Assembly (NCBI GenBank): GCA_947568835.1
Contig: OX387606.1
Span: 18,819,940-18,883,939 of the forward strand
Direction: 5' to 3'
DNA: 64,000 bases
DNA from: Protonemura montana
Lineage: Eukaryota; Arthropoda; Insecta; Plecoptera; Nemouridae
The notes beneath the pieces were generated by a model. The model was not told the origin of the DNA. It searched no databases and worked only from the letters and a program-made list of their open reading frames with translations. A program made the translations under genes and the position numbers. Of the stretch, positions 47,901 through 59,900 are shown in pieces. Numbering within the stretch: the first letter of the stretch is position 1; every line of letters starts with the position of its first letter.

Positions 47901-50900
47901 GTTAGGTTAGGTTAGGTTAGGTTAGTTAAGGTTAGGTTAGGTTAGGTTAGGTTAGGTTAGGTTAGGTTCGGTTAGGTTCGGTTAGGTTCGGTTAGGTTCG
48001 GTTAGGTTCGGTTAGGTTCGGTTAGGTTCGGTTAGGTTCGGTTAGGTTCGGTTAGGTTCGGTTAGGTTCGGTTAGGTTCGGTTAGGTTCGGATAGGTTCG
48101 GATAGGTTCGGTTAGGTTCGGTTAGGTTCGGTTAGGTTCGGTTAGGTTCGGTTAGGTTCGGTTAGGTTCGGTTAGGTTAGGTTAGGTTAGGTTAGGTTAG
48201 GTTAGGTTAGGTTAGGTTAGGTAAGGTTAGGTTAGGTAAGGTTAGGTTAGGTTAGGTTAGGTTAGGTTAGGTAAGGTTAGGTTAGGTTAGGTTAGGTTAT
48301 GTTAGGTTAGGTTAGGTTAGGTTAGGTTAGGTTAGGTTAGGTTAGGTTAGGTTAGGTTAGGTTAGGTTAGGTTAGGTTAGGTTAGGTTAGGTTAGGTTAG
48401 GTTAGGTTAGGTTAGGTTAGGTTAGGTTCGGTTAGGTTCGGTTAGGTTAGGTTAGGTTCGGTTAGGTTCGGTTAGGTTAGGTTAGGTTAGGTTCGGTTAG
48501 GTTCGGTTAGGTTCGGTTAGGTTCGGTTATGTTCGGATAGGTTCGGTTAGGTTCGGTTAGGTTAGGATAGGTTAGGTTAGGTTAGGTTAGGTTAGGTTAG
48601 GTTAGGTTAGGTTAGATTGGGTAAGGTTAGGTTAGGTTAGGTTAGGTTATGTTAGGTTAGGTTAGGTTAGGTTAGGTTAGGTAAGGTTAGGTTAGGTTAG
48701 GTTAGGTTAGGTTAGGTTAGGTTAGGTTAGGTTAGGTTAGGTTAGGTTAGGTTAGGCTAGGTTAGGTTAGGTTAGGTTAGGTTAGGTTAGGTTAGGTTAG
48801 GTTAGGTTAGGTTAGGTTAGGTTGGTTATTTTCAAGAACAAAAAAATTCTGTGAATTTTCTAAGAAATTTCTAAAATAAAAATAAAAATCAGCAAAAATT
48901 TTGTAAAATTTTATTAAAAAATTTTTTTTTTAATTTTAATAAAAATTAAATTTCTTTATGTTAAAACAGTGAAAGTTGAAAAAAAATGTCAAAATTAGGT
49001 TAGGTTAGGTTAGGTTAGGTTAGGTTAGGTTAGGTTAGGTTAGTTAAGGTTAGGTTAGGTTAGGTTAGGTTAGGTTAGGTTAGGTTCGGTTAGGTTCGGT
49101 TAGGTTCGGTTAGGTTCGGTTAGGTTCGGTTAGGTTCGGTTAGGTTCGGTTAGGTTCGGTTAGGTTCGGTTAGGTTCGGTTAGGTTCGGTTAGGTTCGGT
49201 TAGGTTCGGATAGGTTCGGATAGGTTCGGTTAGGTTCGGTTAGGTTCGGTTAGGTTCGGTTAGGTTCGGTTAGGTTCGGTTAGGTTCGGTTAGGTTAGGT
49301 TAGGTTAGGTTAGGTTAGGTTAGGTTAGGTTAGGTTAGGTAAGGTTAGGTTAGGTAAGGTTAGGTTAGGTTAGGTTAGGTTAGGTTAGGTAAGGTTAGGT
49401 TAGGTTAGGTTAGGTTAGGTTAGGTTAGGTTAGGTTAGGTTAGGTTAGGTTAGGTTAGGTTAGGTTAGGTTAGGTTAGGTTAGGTTAGGTTAGGTTAGGT
49501 TAGGTTAGGTTAGGTTAGGTTAGGTTAGGTTAGGTTAGGTTAGGTTCGGTTAGGTTCGGTTAGGTTAGGTTAGGTTCGGTTAGGTTCGGTTAGGTTAGGT
49601 TAGGTTAGGTTCGGTTAGGTTCGGTTAGGTTCGGTTAGGTTCGGTTAGGTTCGGATAGGTTCGGTTAGGTTCGGTTAGGTTAGGATAGGTTAGGTTAGGT
49701 TAGGTTAGGTTAGGTTAGGTTAGGTTAGGTTAGATTGGGTAAGGTTAGGTTAGGTTAGGTTAGGTTATGTTAGGTTAGGTTAGGTTAGGTTAGGTTAGGT
49801 AAGGTTAGGTTAGGTTAGGTTAGGTTAGGTTAGGTTAGGTTAGGTTAGGTTAGGTTAGGTTAGGTTAGGTTAGGCTAGGTTAGGTTAGGTTAGGTTAGGT
49901 TAGGTTAGGTTAGGTTAGGTTAGGTTAGGTTAGGTTAGGTTGGTTATTTTCAAGAACAAAAAAATTCTGTGAATTTTCTAAGAAATTTCTAAAATAAAAA
50001 TAAAAATCAGCAAAAATTTTGTAAAATTTTATTAAAAAATTTTTTTTTTAATTTTAATAAAAATTAAATTTCTTTATGTTAAAACAGTGAAAGTTGAAAA
50101 AAAATGTCAAAATTTTTTGAAAATTTTAAGAAATATTTGAAGATATTTTAAAATATGAAACAAATTAAAAAAAAATCGAAAAATGTTTCAATAAAAAATT
50201 TTAATTATTTAGTTAGGTTAGGTAAGGTTATGTTGGGTTGGGTTAGGTTAGGTTAGGTTAGGTTAGGTTAGGTTAGGTTAGGTTAGGTTAGGTTAGGTTA
50301 GGTTAGGTTAGGTTCGGTTAGGTTCGGATAGGTTCGGATAGGTTCGGTTAGGTTCGGTTAGGTTCGGTTAGGTTCGGTTATGTTCGGTTAGGTTCGGTTA
50401 GGTTCGGTTAGGTTCGGTTAGGTTCGGTTAGGTTCGGTTAGGTTCGGTTAGGTTCGGTTAGGTTCGGTTAGGTTCGGTTAGGTTCGGTTAGGTTTGGTTA
50501 GGTTCGGTTAGGTTCGGTTCGGTTAGGTTAGGTTAGGTTAGGTTAGGTTAGGTGAGGTTAGGTTAGGTTAGGTTAGGTTAGGTTAGGTTACGTTAGGTTA
50601 CGTTAGGTTAGGTTAGGTTAGGTTAGGTTAGGTAAGGTTAGGTTAGGTTAGGTTAGGTTAGGTTAGGTTAGGTTAGGTTAGGTTAGGTTAGGTTAGGCTA
50701 GGTTAGGTTAGGTTAGGTTAGGTTAGGTTAGGTTAGGTTACGTTAAGTTAGGTTAGGTTAGGTTAGGTTAGGTTAGGTTAGGTTAGGTTAGGTTAGGTTG
50801 GTTATTTTCAACAACAAAAAAATTCTAAGAATTTTCTAATAAATTTCTAAAATAAAAATAAAAATCAGCAAAAATTTTGTAAAATTTTATTAAATTTTTT

Positions 50901-53900
50901 TTTTTTTTCATTTTAATAAAAATTAAATTTCTTTAAGTTAAAACATTAAAAGTTGAAAAAAAAATGTCAAAATTTTTTGAAAATTTTTAGAAATATTTGA
51001 AGATATTTTAAAATATGAAACAAATTAAGAAAAAATCGAAAAATGTTTCAATAAAAAATTTTATTTATTTAGTAAGGTTAGGTAAGGTTATGTTGGGTTT
51101 GGTTAGGTTAGGTTAGGTTAGGTTAGGTTAGGTTAGGTTAGGTTAGGTTAGGTAAGGTTATGTTGGGTTTGGTTAGGTTAGGTTGGGTTAGGTTAGGTTA
51201 GGTTAGGTTAGGTTAGGTTAGGTTAGGTTAGGTTAGGTTAGGTTAGGTTACGTTCGGTTAGGTTCGGATAGGTTCGGATAGGTTAGGTTAGGTTAGGTTA
51301 GGTTAGGTTAGGTTAGGTTAGGTTAGGTTAGGTTAGGTTAGGTTAGGTTAGGTTAGGTTAGGTTAGGTTAGGTTAGGTTAGGTTAGGTTAGGTTAGGTTA
51401 GGTTAGTTAAGGTTAGGTTAGGTTAGGTTAGGTTAGGTTAGGTTAGGTTCGGTTAGGTTCGGTTAGGTTCGGTTAGGTTCGGTTAGGTTCGGTTAGGTTC
51501 GGTTAGGTTCGGTTAGGTTCGGTTAGGTTCGGTTAGGTTCGGTTAGGTTCGGTTAGGTTCGGTTAGGTTCGGATAGGTTCGGATAGGTTCGGTTAGGTTC
51601 GGTTAGGTTCGGTTAGGTTCGGTTAGGTTCGGTTAGGTTCGGTTAGGTTCGGTTAGGTTAGGTTAGGTTAGGTTAGGTTAGGTTAGGTTAGGTTAGGTTA
51701 GGTAAGGTTAGGTTAGGTAAGGTTAGGTTAGGTTAGGTTAGGTTAGGTTATGTAAGGTTAGGTTAGGTTAGGTTAGGTTATGTTAGGTTAGGTTAGGTTA
51801 GGTTAGGTTAGGTTAGGTTAGGTTAGGTTAGGTTAGGTTAGGTTAGGTTAGGTTAGGTTAGGTTAGGTTAGGTTAGGTTAGGTTAGGTTAGGTTAGGTTA
51901 GGTTAGGTTCGGTTAGGTTCGGTTAGGTTAGGTTAGGTTAGGTTCGGTTAGGTTCGGTTAGGTTCGGTTAGGTTCGGTTAGGTTCGGATAGGTTAGGTTA
52001 GGTTAGGTTAGGTTAGGTTAGGTTAGGTTAGGTTAGGTTAGGCTAGGTTAGGTTAGGTTAGGTTAGGTTAGGTTAGGTTAGGTTAGGTTAGGTTAGGTTA
52101 GGTTAGGTTGGTTATTTTCAAGAACAAAAAAATTCTGTGAATTTTCTAAGAAATTTCTAAAATAAAAATAAAAATCAGCAAAAATTTTGTAAAATTTTAT
52201 TAAAAAATTTTTTTTTTAATTTTAATAAAAATTAAATTTCTTTATGTTAAAACAGTGAAAGTTGAAAAAAAATGTCAAAATTTTTTGAAAATTTTAAGAA
52301 ATATTTGAAGATATTTTAAAATATGAAACAAATTAAAAAAAAATCGAAAAATGTTTCAATAAAAAATTTTAATTATTTAGTTAGGTTAGGTTAGGTTATG
52401 TTGGGTTGGGTTAGGTTAGGTTAGGTTAGGTTAGGTTAGGTTAGGTTAGGTTAGGTTAGGTTAGGTTAGGTTAGGTTAGGTTCGGTTAGGTTCGGATAGG
52501 TTCGGATAGGTTCGGTTAGGTTCGGTTAGGTTCGGTTAGGTTCGGTTATGTTCGGTTAGGTTCGGTTAGGTTCGGTTAGGTTCGGTTAGGTTCGGTTAGG
52601 TTCGGTTAGGTTCGGTTAGGTTCGGTTAGGTTCGGTTAGGTTCGGTTAGGTTCGGTTAGGTTTGGTTAGGTTCGGTTAGGTTCGGTTCGGTTAGGTTAGG
52701 TTAGGTTAGGTTAGGTTAGGTGAGGTTAGGTTAGGTTAGGTTAGGTTAGGTTAGGTTACGTTAGGTTACGTTAGGTTAGGTTAGGTTAGGTTAGGTTAGG
52801 TAAGGTTAGGTTAGGTTAGGTTAGGTTAGGTTAGGTTAGGTTAGGTTAGGTTAGGTTAGGTTAGGCTAGGTTAGGTTAGGTTAGGTTAGGTTAGGTTAGG
52901 TTAGGTTACGTTAAGTTAGGTTAGGTTAGGTTAGGTTAGGTTAGGTTAGGTTAGGTTAGGTTAGGTTGGTTATTTTCAACAACAAAAAAATTCTAAGAAT
53001 TTTCTAATAAATTTCTAAAATAAAAATAAAAATCAGCAAAAATTTTGTAAAATTTTATTAAATTTTTTTTTTTTTTCATTTTAATAAAAATTAAATTTCT
53101 TTAAGTTAAAACATTAAAAGTTGAAAAAAAAATGTCAAAATTTTTTGAAAATTTTTAGAAATATTTGAAGATATTTTAAAATATGAAACAAATTAAGAAA
53201 AAATCGAAAAATGTTTCAATAAAAAATTTTATTTATTTAGTAAGGTTAGGTAAGGTTATGTTGGGTTTGGTTAGGTTAGGTTAGGTTAGGTTAGGTTAGG
53301 TTAGGTTAGGTTAGGTTAGGTAAGGTTATGTTGGGTTTGGTTAGGTTAGGTTGGGTTAGGTTAGGTTAGGTTAGGTTAGGTTAGGTTAGGTTAGGTTAGG
53401 TTAGGTTAGGTTAGGTTACGTTCGGTTAGGTTCGGATAGGTTCGGATAGGTTAGGTTAGGTTAGGTTAGGTTAGGTTAGGTTAGGTTAGGTTAGGTTAGG
53501 TTAGGTTAGGTTAGGTTAGGTTAGGTTAGGTTAGGTTAGGTTAGGTTAGGTTAGGTTAGGTTAGGTTAGGTTAGTTAAGGTTAGGTTAGGTTAGGTTAGG
53601 TTAGGTTAGGTTAGGTTCGGTTAGGTTCGGTTAGGTTCGGTTAGGTTCGGTTAGGTTCGGTTAGGTTCGGTTAGGTTCGGTTAGGTTCGGTTAGGTTCGG
53701 TTAGGTTCGGTTAGGTTCGGTTAGGTTCGGTTAGGTTCGGATAGGTTCGGATAGGTTCGGTTAGGTTCGGTTAGGTTCGGTTAGGTTCGGTTAGGTTCGG
53801 TTAGGTTCGGTTAGGTTCGGTTAGGTTAGGTTAGGTTAGGTTAGGTTAGGTTAGGTTAGGTTAGGTTAGGTAAGGTTAGGTTAGGTAAGGTTAGGTTAGG

Positions 53901-56900
53901 TTAGGTTAGGTTAGGTTAGGTAAGGTTAGGTTAGGTTAGGTTAGGTTATGTTAGGTTAGGTTAGGTTAGGTTAGGTTAGGTTAGGTTAGGTTAGGTTAGG
54001 TTAGGTTAGGTTAGGTTAGGTTAGGTTAGGTTAGGTTAGGTTAGGTTAGGTTAGGTTAGGTTAGGTTAGGTTAGGTTCGGTTAGGTTCGGTTAGGTTAGG
54101 TTAGGTTAGGTTCGGTTAGGTTCGGTTAGGTTCGGTTAGGTTCGGTTAGGTTCGGATAGGTTCGGTTAGGTTCGGTTAGGTTAGGATAGGTTAGGTTAGG
54201 TTAGGTTAGGTTAGGTTAGGTTAGGTTAGGTTAGATTGGGTAAGGTTAGGTTAGGTTAGGTTAGGTTATGTTAGGTTAGGTTAGGTTAGGTTAGGTTAGG
54301 TAAGGTTAGGTTAGGTTAGGTTAGGTTAGGTTAGGTTAGGTTAGGTTAGGTTAGGTTAGGTTAGGTTAGGTTAGGCTAGGTTAGGTTAGGTTAGGTTAGG
54401 TTAGGTTAGGTTAGGTTAGGTTAGGTTAGGTTAGGTTAGGTTGGTTATTTTCAAGAACAAAAAAATTCTGTGAATTTTCTAAGAAATTTCTAAAATAAAA
54501 ATAAAAATCAGCAAAAATTTTGTAAAATTTTATTAAAAAATTTTTTTTTTAATTTTAATAAAAATTAAATTTCTTTATGTTAAAACAGTGAAAGTTGAAA
54601 AAAAATGTCAAAATTTTTTGAAAATTTTAAGAAATATTTGAAGATATTTTAAAATATGAAACAAATTAAGAAAAAATCGAAAAATGTTTCAATAAAAAAT
54701 TTTAATTATTTAGTTAGGTTAGGTTAGGTTATGTTGGGTTGGGTTAGGTTAGGTTAGGTTAGGTTAGGTTAGGTTAGGTTAGGTTAGGTTAGGTTAGGTT
54801 AGGTTAGGTTCGGTTAGGTTCGGATAGGTTCGGTTAGGTTCGGTTAGGTTCGGTTAGGTTCGGTTAGGTTCGGTTATGTTCGGTTAGGTTCGGTTAGGTT
54901 CGGTTAGGTTCGGTTAGGTTCGGTTAGGTTCGGTTAGGTTCGGTTAGGTTCGGTTAGGTTCGGTTAGGTTCGGTTAGGTTCGGTTAGGTTTGGTTAGGTT
55001 CGGTTAGGTTCGGTTCGGTTAGGTTAGGTTAGGTTAGGTTAGGTTAGGTGAGGTTAGGTTAGGTTAGGTTAGGTTAGGTTAGGTTACGTTAGGTTACGTT
55101 AGGTTAGGTTAGGTTAGGTTAGGTTAGGTAAGGTTAGGTTAGGTTAGGTTAGGTTAGGTTAGGTTAGGTTAGGTTAGGTTAGGTTAGGTTAGGCTAGGTT
55201 AGGTTAGGTTAGGTTAGGTTAGGTTAGGTTAGGTTACGTTAAGTTAGGTTAGGTTAGGTTAGGTTAGGTTAGGTTAGGTTAGGTTAGGTTAGGTTGGTTA
55301 TTTTCAACAACAAAAAAATTCTAAGAATTTTCTAATAAATTTCTAAAATAAAAATAAAAATCAGCAAAAATTTTGTAAAATTTTATTAAATTTTTTTTTT
55401 TTTTCATTTTAATAAAAATTAAATTTCTTTAAGTTAAAACATTAAAAGTTGAAAAAAAAATGTCAAAATTTTTTGAAAATTTTTAGAAATATTTGAAGAT
55501 ATTTTAAAATATGAAACAAATTAAGAAAAAATCGAAAAATGTTTCAATAAAAAATTTTAATTATTTAGTAAGGTTAGGTAAGGTTATGTTGGGTTTGGTT
55601 AGGTTAGGTTAGGTTAGGTTAGGTTAGGTTAGGTTAGGTTAGGTTAGGTAAGGTTATGTTGGGTTTGGTTAGGTTAGGTTGGGTTAGGTTAGGTTAGGTT
55701 AGGTTAGGTTAGGTTAGGTTAGGTTAGGTTAGGTTAGGTTAGGTTACGTTCGGTTAGGTTCGGATAGGTTCGGATAGGTTCGGTTAGGTTCGGTTAGGTT
55801 CGTTTAGGTTCGGTTAGGTTCGGTTAGGTTCGGTTAGGTTCGGTTAGGTTCGGTTAGGTTCGGTTAGGTTCGGTTAGGTTCGGTTAGGTTCGGTTAGGTT
55901 CGGTTAGGTTCGGTTAGGTTCGGTTAGGTTCGGTTAGGTTCGGTTCGGTTAGGTTAGGTTAGGTTAGGTGAGGTTAGGTTAGTTTAGGTTAGGTTAGGTT
56001 AGGTTAGGTTAGGTTAGGTTAGGTTAGGTTAGGTTAGGTTAGGTTAGGTTAGGTTAGGTTGGGTTAGGTTAGGTTAGGTTAGGTTAGGTTAGGTTAGGTT
56101 ACGTTAGGTTAGGTTAGGTTTGGTTAGGTTAGGTAAGGTTAGGTTAGGTTAGGTTAGGTTAGTTATTTTCAACAACAAAAAAATTCTAAGAATTTTCTAA
56201 GAAATTTCTAAAATAAAAATAAAAATCAGCAAAAATTTTGTAAAATTTTATTAAATTTTTTTTTTTTTTAATTTTAATAAAAATTAAATTTCTTTTAGTT
56301 AAAACATTAAAAGTTAAAAAAAAAATTTCAAAATTTTTTGAAAATTTTTAGAAACATTTGAAGATATTTTTAAAATATGAAACAAATTAAGAAAAAATCG
56401 AAAAATGTTTCAATAAAAAATTTTAATTATTTAGTAAGGTTAGGTTAGGTTATGTTGGGTTGGGTTAGGTTAGGTTAGGTTAGGTTAGGTTCGGTTAGGT
56501 TCGGTTAGGTTAGGTTAGGTTAGGTTAGGTTAGGTTAGGTTAGGTTAGGTTAGGTTAGGTTAGGTTAGGTTAGGTTAGGTTAGGTTAGGATAGGTTAGGT
56601 TAGGTTAGGTAAGGTTAGGTTAGGTTAGGTTAGGTTAGGTTAGGTTAGGTTAGGTTAGGTTGGTTATTTTCATTAACAAAAAAATTATAAGAATTTTCTA
56701 AGAAATTTCTAAAATAAAAAAGAAAATCAGCAAAAATTTTGTAAAATTGTATTAAAAAATTTTTTTTTTTTAATTTTAATAAAAATTAAATTTCTTTTAG
56801 TTAAAACATTAAAAGTTGAAAAAAAAATAACAAAATTTTTTGAAAATTTTTAGTAATATTTGAAGATATTTTAAAATATGAAACAAATTAAGAAAAAATC

Positions 56901-59900
56901 GAAAAATGTTTCAATAAAATTTTTTAATTATTTAGTAAGGTTAGGTTAGGTTATGTTGGGTTGGGTTAGGTTAGGTTATATTAGATTAGGCTAGTTTTTG
57001 GTTTGATTGGATTAGGTTAGGTTAGGTTAGTTTAGGTTAGGTTATGTTAGGTTAGGTTTGGTTTGGTTAGGTTTGATTTGGTCAGGTTAAGTTAGGTAAA
57101 GACGAAATTCGAAGACGAAATGCTCTGACGGGCACGATTGTATTTATTTTTATTTTACTAATTGAAACTGATACAGCAGCTCTCAATATGTCTGTAAATT
57201 CTTATGTAATGGTTTTTTGAGACAATCAAATTATCTTTCTCTCTATCTTAGATAGTTGATAACATAATAATATGTGAATCCAGATTTGAAGCTTATTAAT
57301 AATGAGAGTTAAAAATAACTGTAAAATTTAGTTCTCGATGCCGCACACCTTGACTGGATCTCGCTGCTACTTTTTATAATTTTGCCATTTTCATTCTTTG
57401 CAAACTGTCTTCGTTGCTGTGGGTCACTGCATCATGGAAACGTTTATATTTTGAAAGTTGCAAGACAACTCGAAAACAAATGACAATTGCTTGCAAATGA
57501 TTGCCGTCAAAAAAATATAATGATCCTTTTTTTGAGAGCAAATCTTAGAATCAAATAATGTTAAATCTTCTAAATGTAACGAAAAACAGAATTGAACACA
57601 CACCAAAAAACTTAACATTGACAAAAAGTATTTTTTGAAAGGTTTTTAGTCCTAAAAAGGACATGTCTCGATGTTCTGGCAAGATCGCTCTGCCATCTTC
57701 AGGGTGATACTGATCAGCGATATCTGACGAAATATCGGGATAAATCAATTTAGGACTAAACTCTCTTCACAAAAGAGCATTAACCGAAAACCACAAGACT
57801 CATATATACCAACGGCTCTCAAAACCCAAAAGAAATTATCATTAAGTTGTGTTAACTCGTTTGAAAGATGTCAGCAATAAAAATATTTCCTTGCCAGTCA
57901 ATTTTAGAATACTTCTCTATTGAAGCCTAATCAAAATACCGTGTAAATGACACGATGGATAAGTAGTCATCCGATCTACGCACCGTTACAGTGTACCGGC
58001 TGCGGTGTGCATTTTTAGATTACAGTTGTGTTCATTCTATAAAACTATTTTCTATATTTGAAATTTGGCGCGTTTACCACTGTGGGTCACCGCATTGTGA
58101 TTTCGAAGGTATGCCAGATAATTGATAAGAGAACACATGACCTTAGATGTCGAAATGTTGCCGTCAAAAATTTCTATAAATCTTTTTTATAGGTAGAAAA
58201 AACAAAGAAATAAGTTTAGAAAAAAATATATATATATTTATATATCGTTATATATTCGACATATTCGATAATATTCGTTATATATTCGTAATAAAATAAC
58301 GAAACAAATAATAAATAGCTGACAAAAGACTTAAATTTGACAAAAAGTAAGTGTTTATTTCCATGACGTTGTGTGTTCCCGTTTGAAAGTGTCAAAATCT
58401 TTCCTTACCAGCCTGTTTCGAGTTGTACCGTCCTTCAGAAGGGACGTTAAGCCGGTGGTCCCCTTGGTGTTCTTCGATAGGAGAAGGCTACGTGCCGGCA
58501 CCGGGTTTCCCCTCCTCCCTTCTAGGCTAGGTTAGGTTCATCATCATCCTCATCATCATCATCCACTCATTCACTGACGCCATAGACCAGTGCCGCATGG
58601 CCAGATGTCAAAACAGTGCGTCTTTAAACACCACATAAATAAAATAAATGAAATGAAATAAAGCTCACGGATAATCTACAAATTAAAACCATTTCCAGTC
58701 GTTTTTAACTTTTTTTTTTAATTTCTGTGTGGGATGAAAATTTGCAAGTACAGAGTGAAACATACACACAATCCCAATTCCAATCCACAAAACGTAATAT
58801 TTTGTGGAGATTTGACATGTCTTTCTTAATTTTTCTCTCAAAGAAAGATTTTTAAACATTTTTGACATCAGTCTTTCGACAGCCACCATTTACCACATTA
58901 CACAAGAAACACAAACGACAATAAACAATAAACAATTACAAGAGCTACATTTTATAGCTACTGCTTATAATACATTTTTCAATTGACATTTAGTTACGCT
59001 AGTGAACGAATTTGACAGAGCCGCAATATTAGTTTTAGTACCGGCGTGGCGTTTCAGTCCGCCTCGCATTCGGCTTACCTCTGGCCGTCTTACGGGGTAC
59101 GGGTTACTAACGGGGTGCGCAAATTGTTCCTCAGAGCAAGCAGAGTCCTGTGGAGGAGCTCCTTCGCCAGGCCGACCATCTCATCTCGACGCAGAAGCCA
59201 CGAGCTGAAGTCTACGCTGCGATGGCCGAGTCCCTGGGACTTGCCTGGCAGGACGTCAACGCCCATCTCGACCAACGAAAACACATCCTGGACCTGAACG
59301 TGGCGTACCAAAGGTGAGATAAGGGAAGCGTGTACACGGTGATGATCTATACCAAAGGATACGCGTCGAAGAGTCCTTGTGTTCTAACTCGATGTCAGGA
59401 TATTTCCTCATTTTCGTGATCATTCAAACGATGATGATTATATATTATTAGATATATTAACGTGAACCTCCTATGCCTCAAAGTGTCGAAAGAAACAATG
59501 GCTTATTTTAAATATAATAATGATATTTATTGCTTTAAAGCAAAATTGATCCAACGTTTTAGATTCTAAGAATTTTAATTAAAATATCTGACGCATTTTG
59601 TGCAGTAACAAGACGTTGTAACCCCAAATACTCAGAAAAATATTAACACAAATTTAAATATTTCGTAGTTCTGCCCACTTGAGTCGCTTGGTGCTCAAAG
59701 CGTAGGAGCGCAAGATTTTTTTCAAAAATTAAAGCAACATTTTTACAAAAAGCCTTTGTTTGAAATGCATCTGAATTGCCTGCAGCCGCGCCGAGGAGTG
59801 CAACGGGCGAATGCGCATCCTGAACGCAGCGTGCCAACTGGAGTCTCCCCCCGTGGACATCAGCCAGGTGAAGCAGTTGCTGACGAAGATCCACGACCTA

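Larger units (their letters stand above)
42251..56936. repeat. AT-rich spacer family within the TTAGG array
   Basis: Fourteen related spacers of about 270-280 bp, each starting GGTTATTTTCAA (or a variant) and ending near TTTAATTATTTAGTAAGG, at about 42,251, 43,071, 45,118, 46,471, 47,322, 48,822 (cut short), 49,941, 50,800, 52,110, 52,967, 54,442, 55,296, 56,161 and 56,661. Two main subtypes alternate: A (caacaac, ttctaag, taaaacattaaaag) and B (caagaac, ttctgtg, taaaacagtgaaag). They have long A and T runs and no ORF. Confidence 0.9.
42001..57096. repeat. Interstitial (TTAGG)n telomere-type satellite in an intron
   Basis: About 15 kb of the pentamer TTAGG in one orientation (G-rich strand on plus), with scattered single-base variants (TAAGG, TTATG, TTGGG, TCTGG). 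Blocks of a 10-base TTAGGTTCGG variant alternate with plain TTAGG, and fourteen AT-rich spacers interrupt it. TTAGG is the telomerase repeat of most insects. The left edge (42,001-42,240) and right edge (56,940-57,096) are degenerate while the centre is homogeneous, the pattern of an internal satellite maintained by unequal exchange. CCDC141-like exons on both sides (40,306-40,428 and 59,135-59,313) join in phase, so it is not a chromosome end. Assembly errors inside the array cannot be excluded. Confidence 0.95.
57097..59134 (+). other. Second intron of the CCDC141-like gene, part right of the array
   Basis: Repeat-rich. It holds two related segments at about 57,410-57,640 and 58,075-58,360, a hammerhead-like motif on minus at 57,673-57,703, and a retroelement-like tail at about 58,430-58,665 ending in a (TCA)n microsatellite. 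No exon is seen before the acceptor at 59,134. Confidence 0.55.

Noticed and set aside
42001..57096. A true chromosome end (telomere)
   Set aside because: Gene exons of one protein lie on both sides and join in phase, and both array edges are degenerate.
42001..57096. CRISPR-like alternation of repeats and spacers
   Set aside because: The spacers are related to each other, AT-rich and about 275 bp long, and the repeats are a 5-base satellite in a eukaryotic genome.
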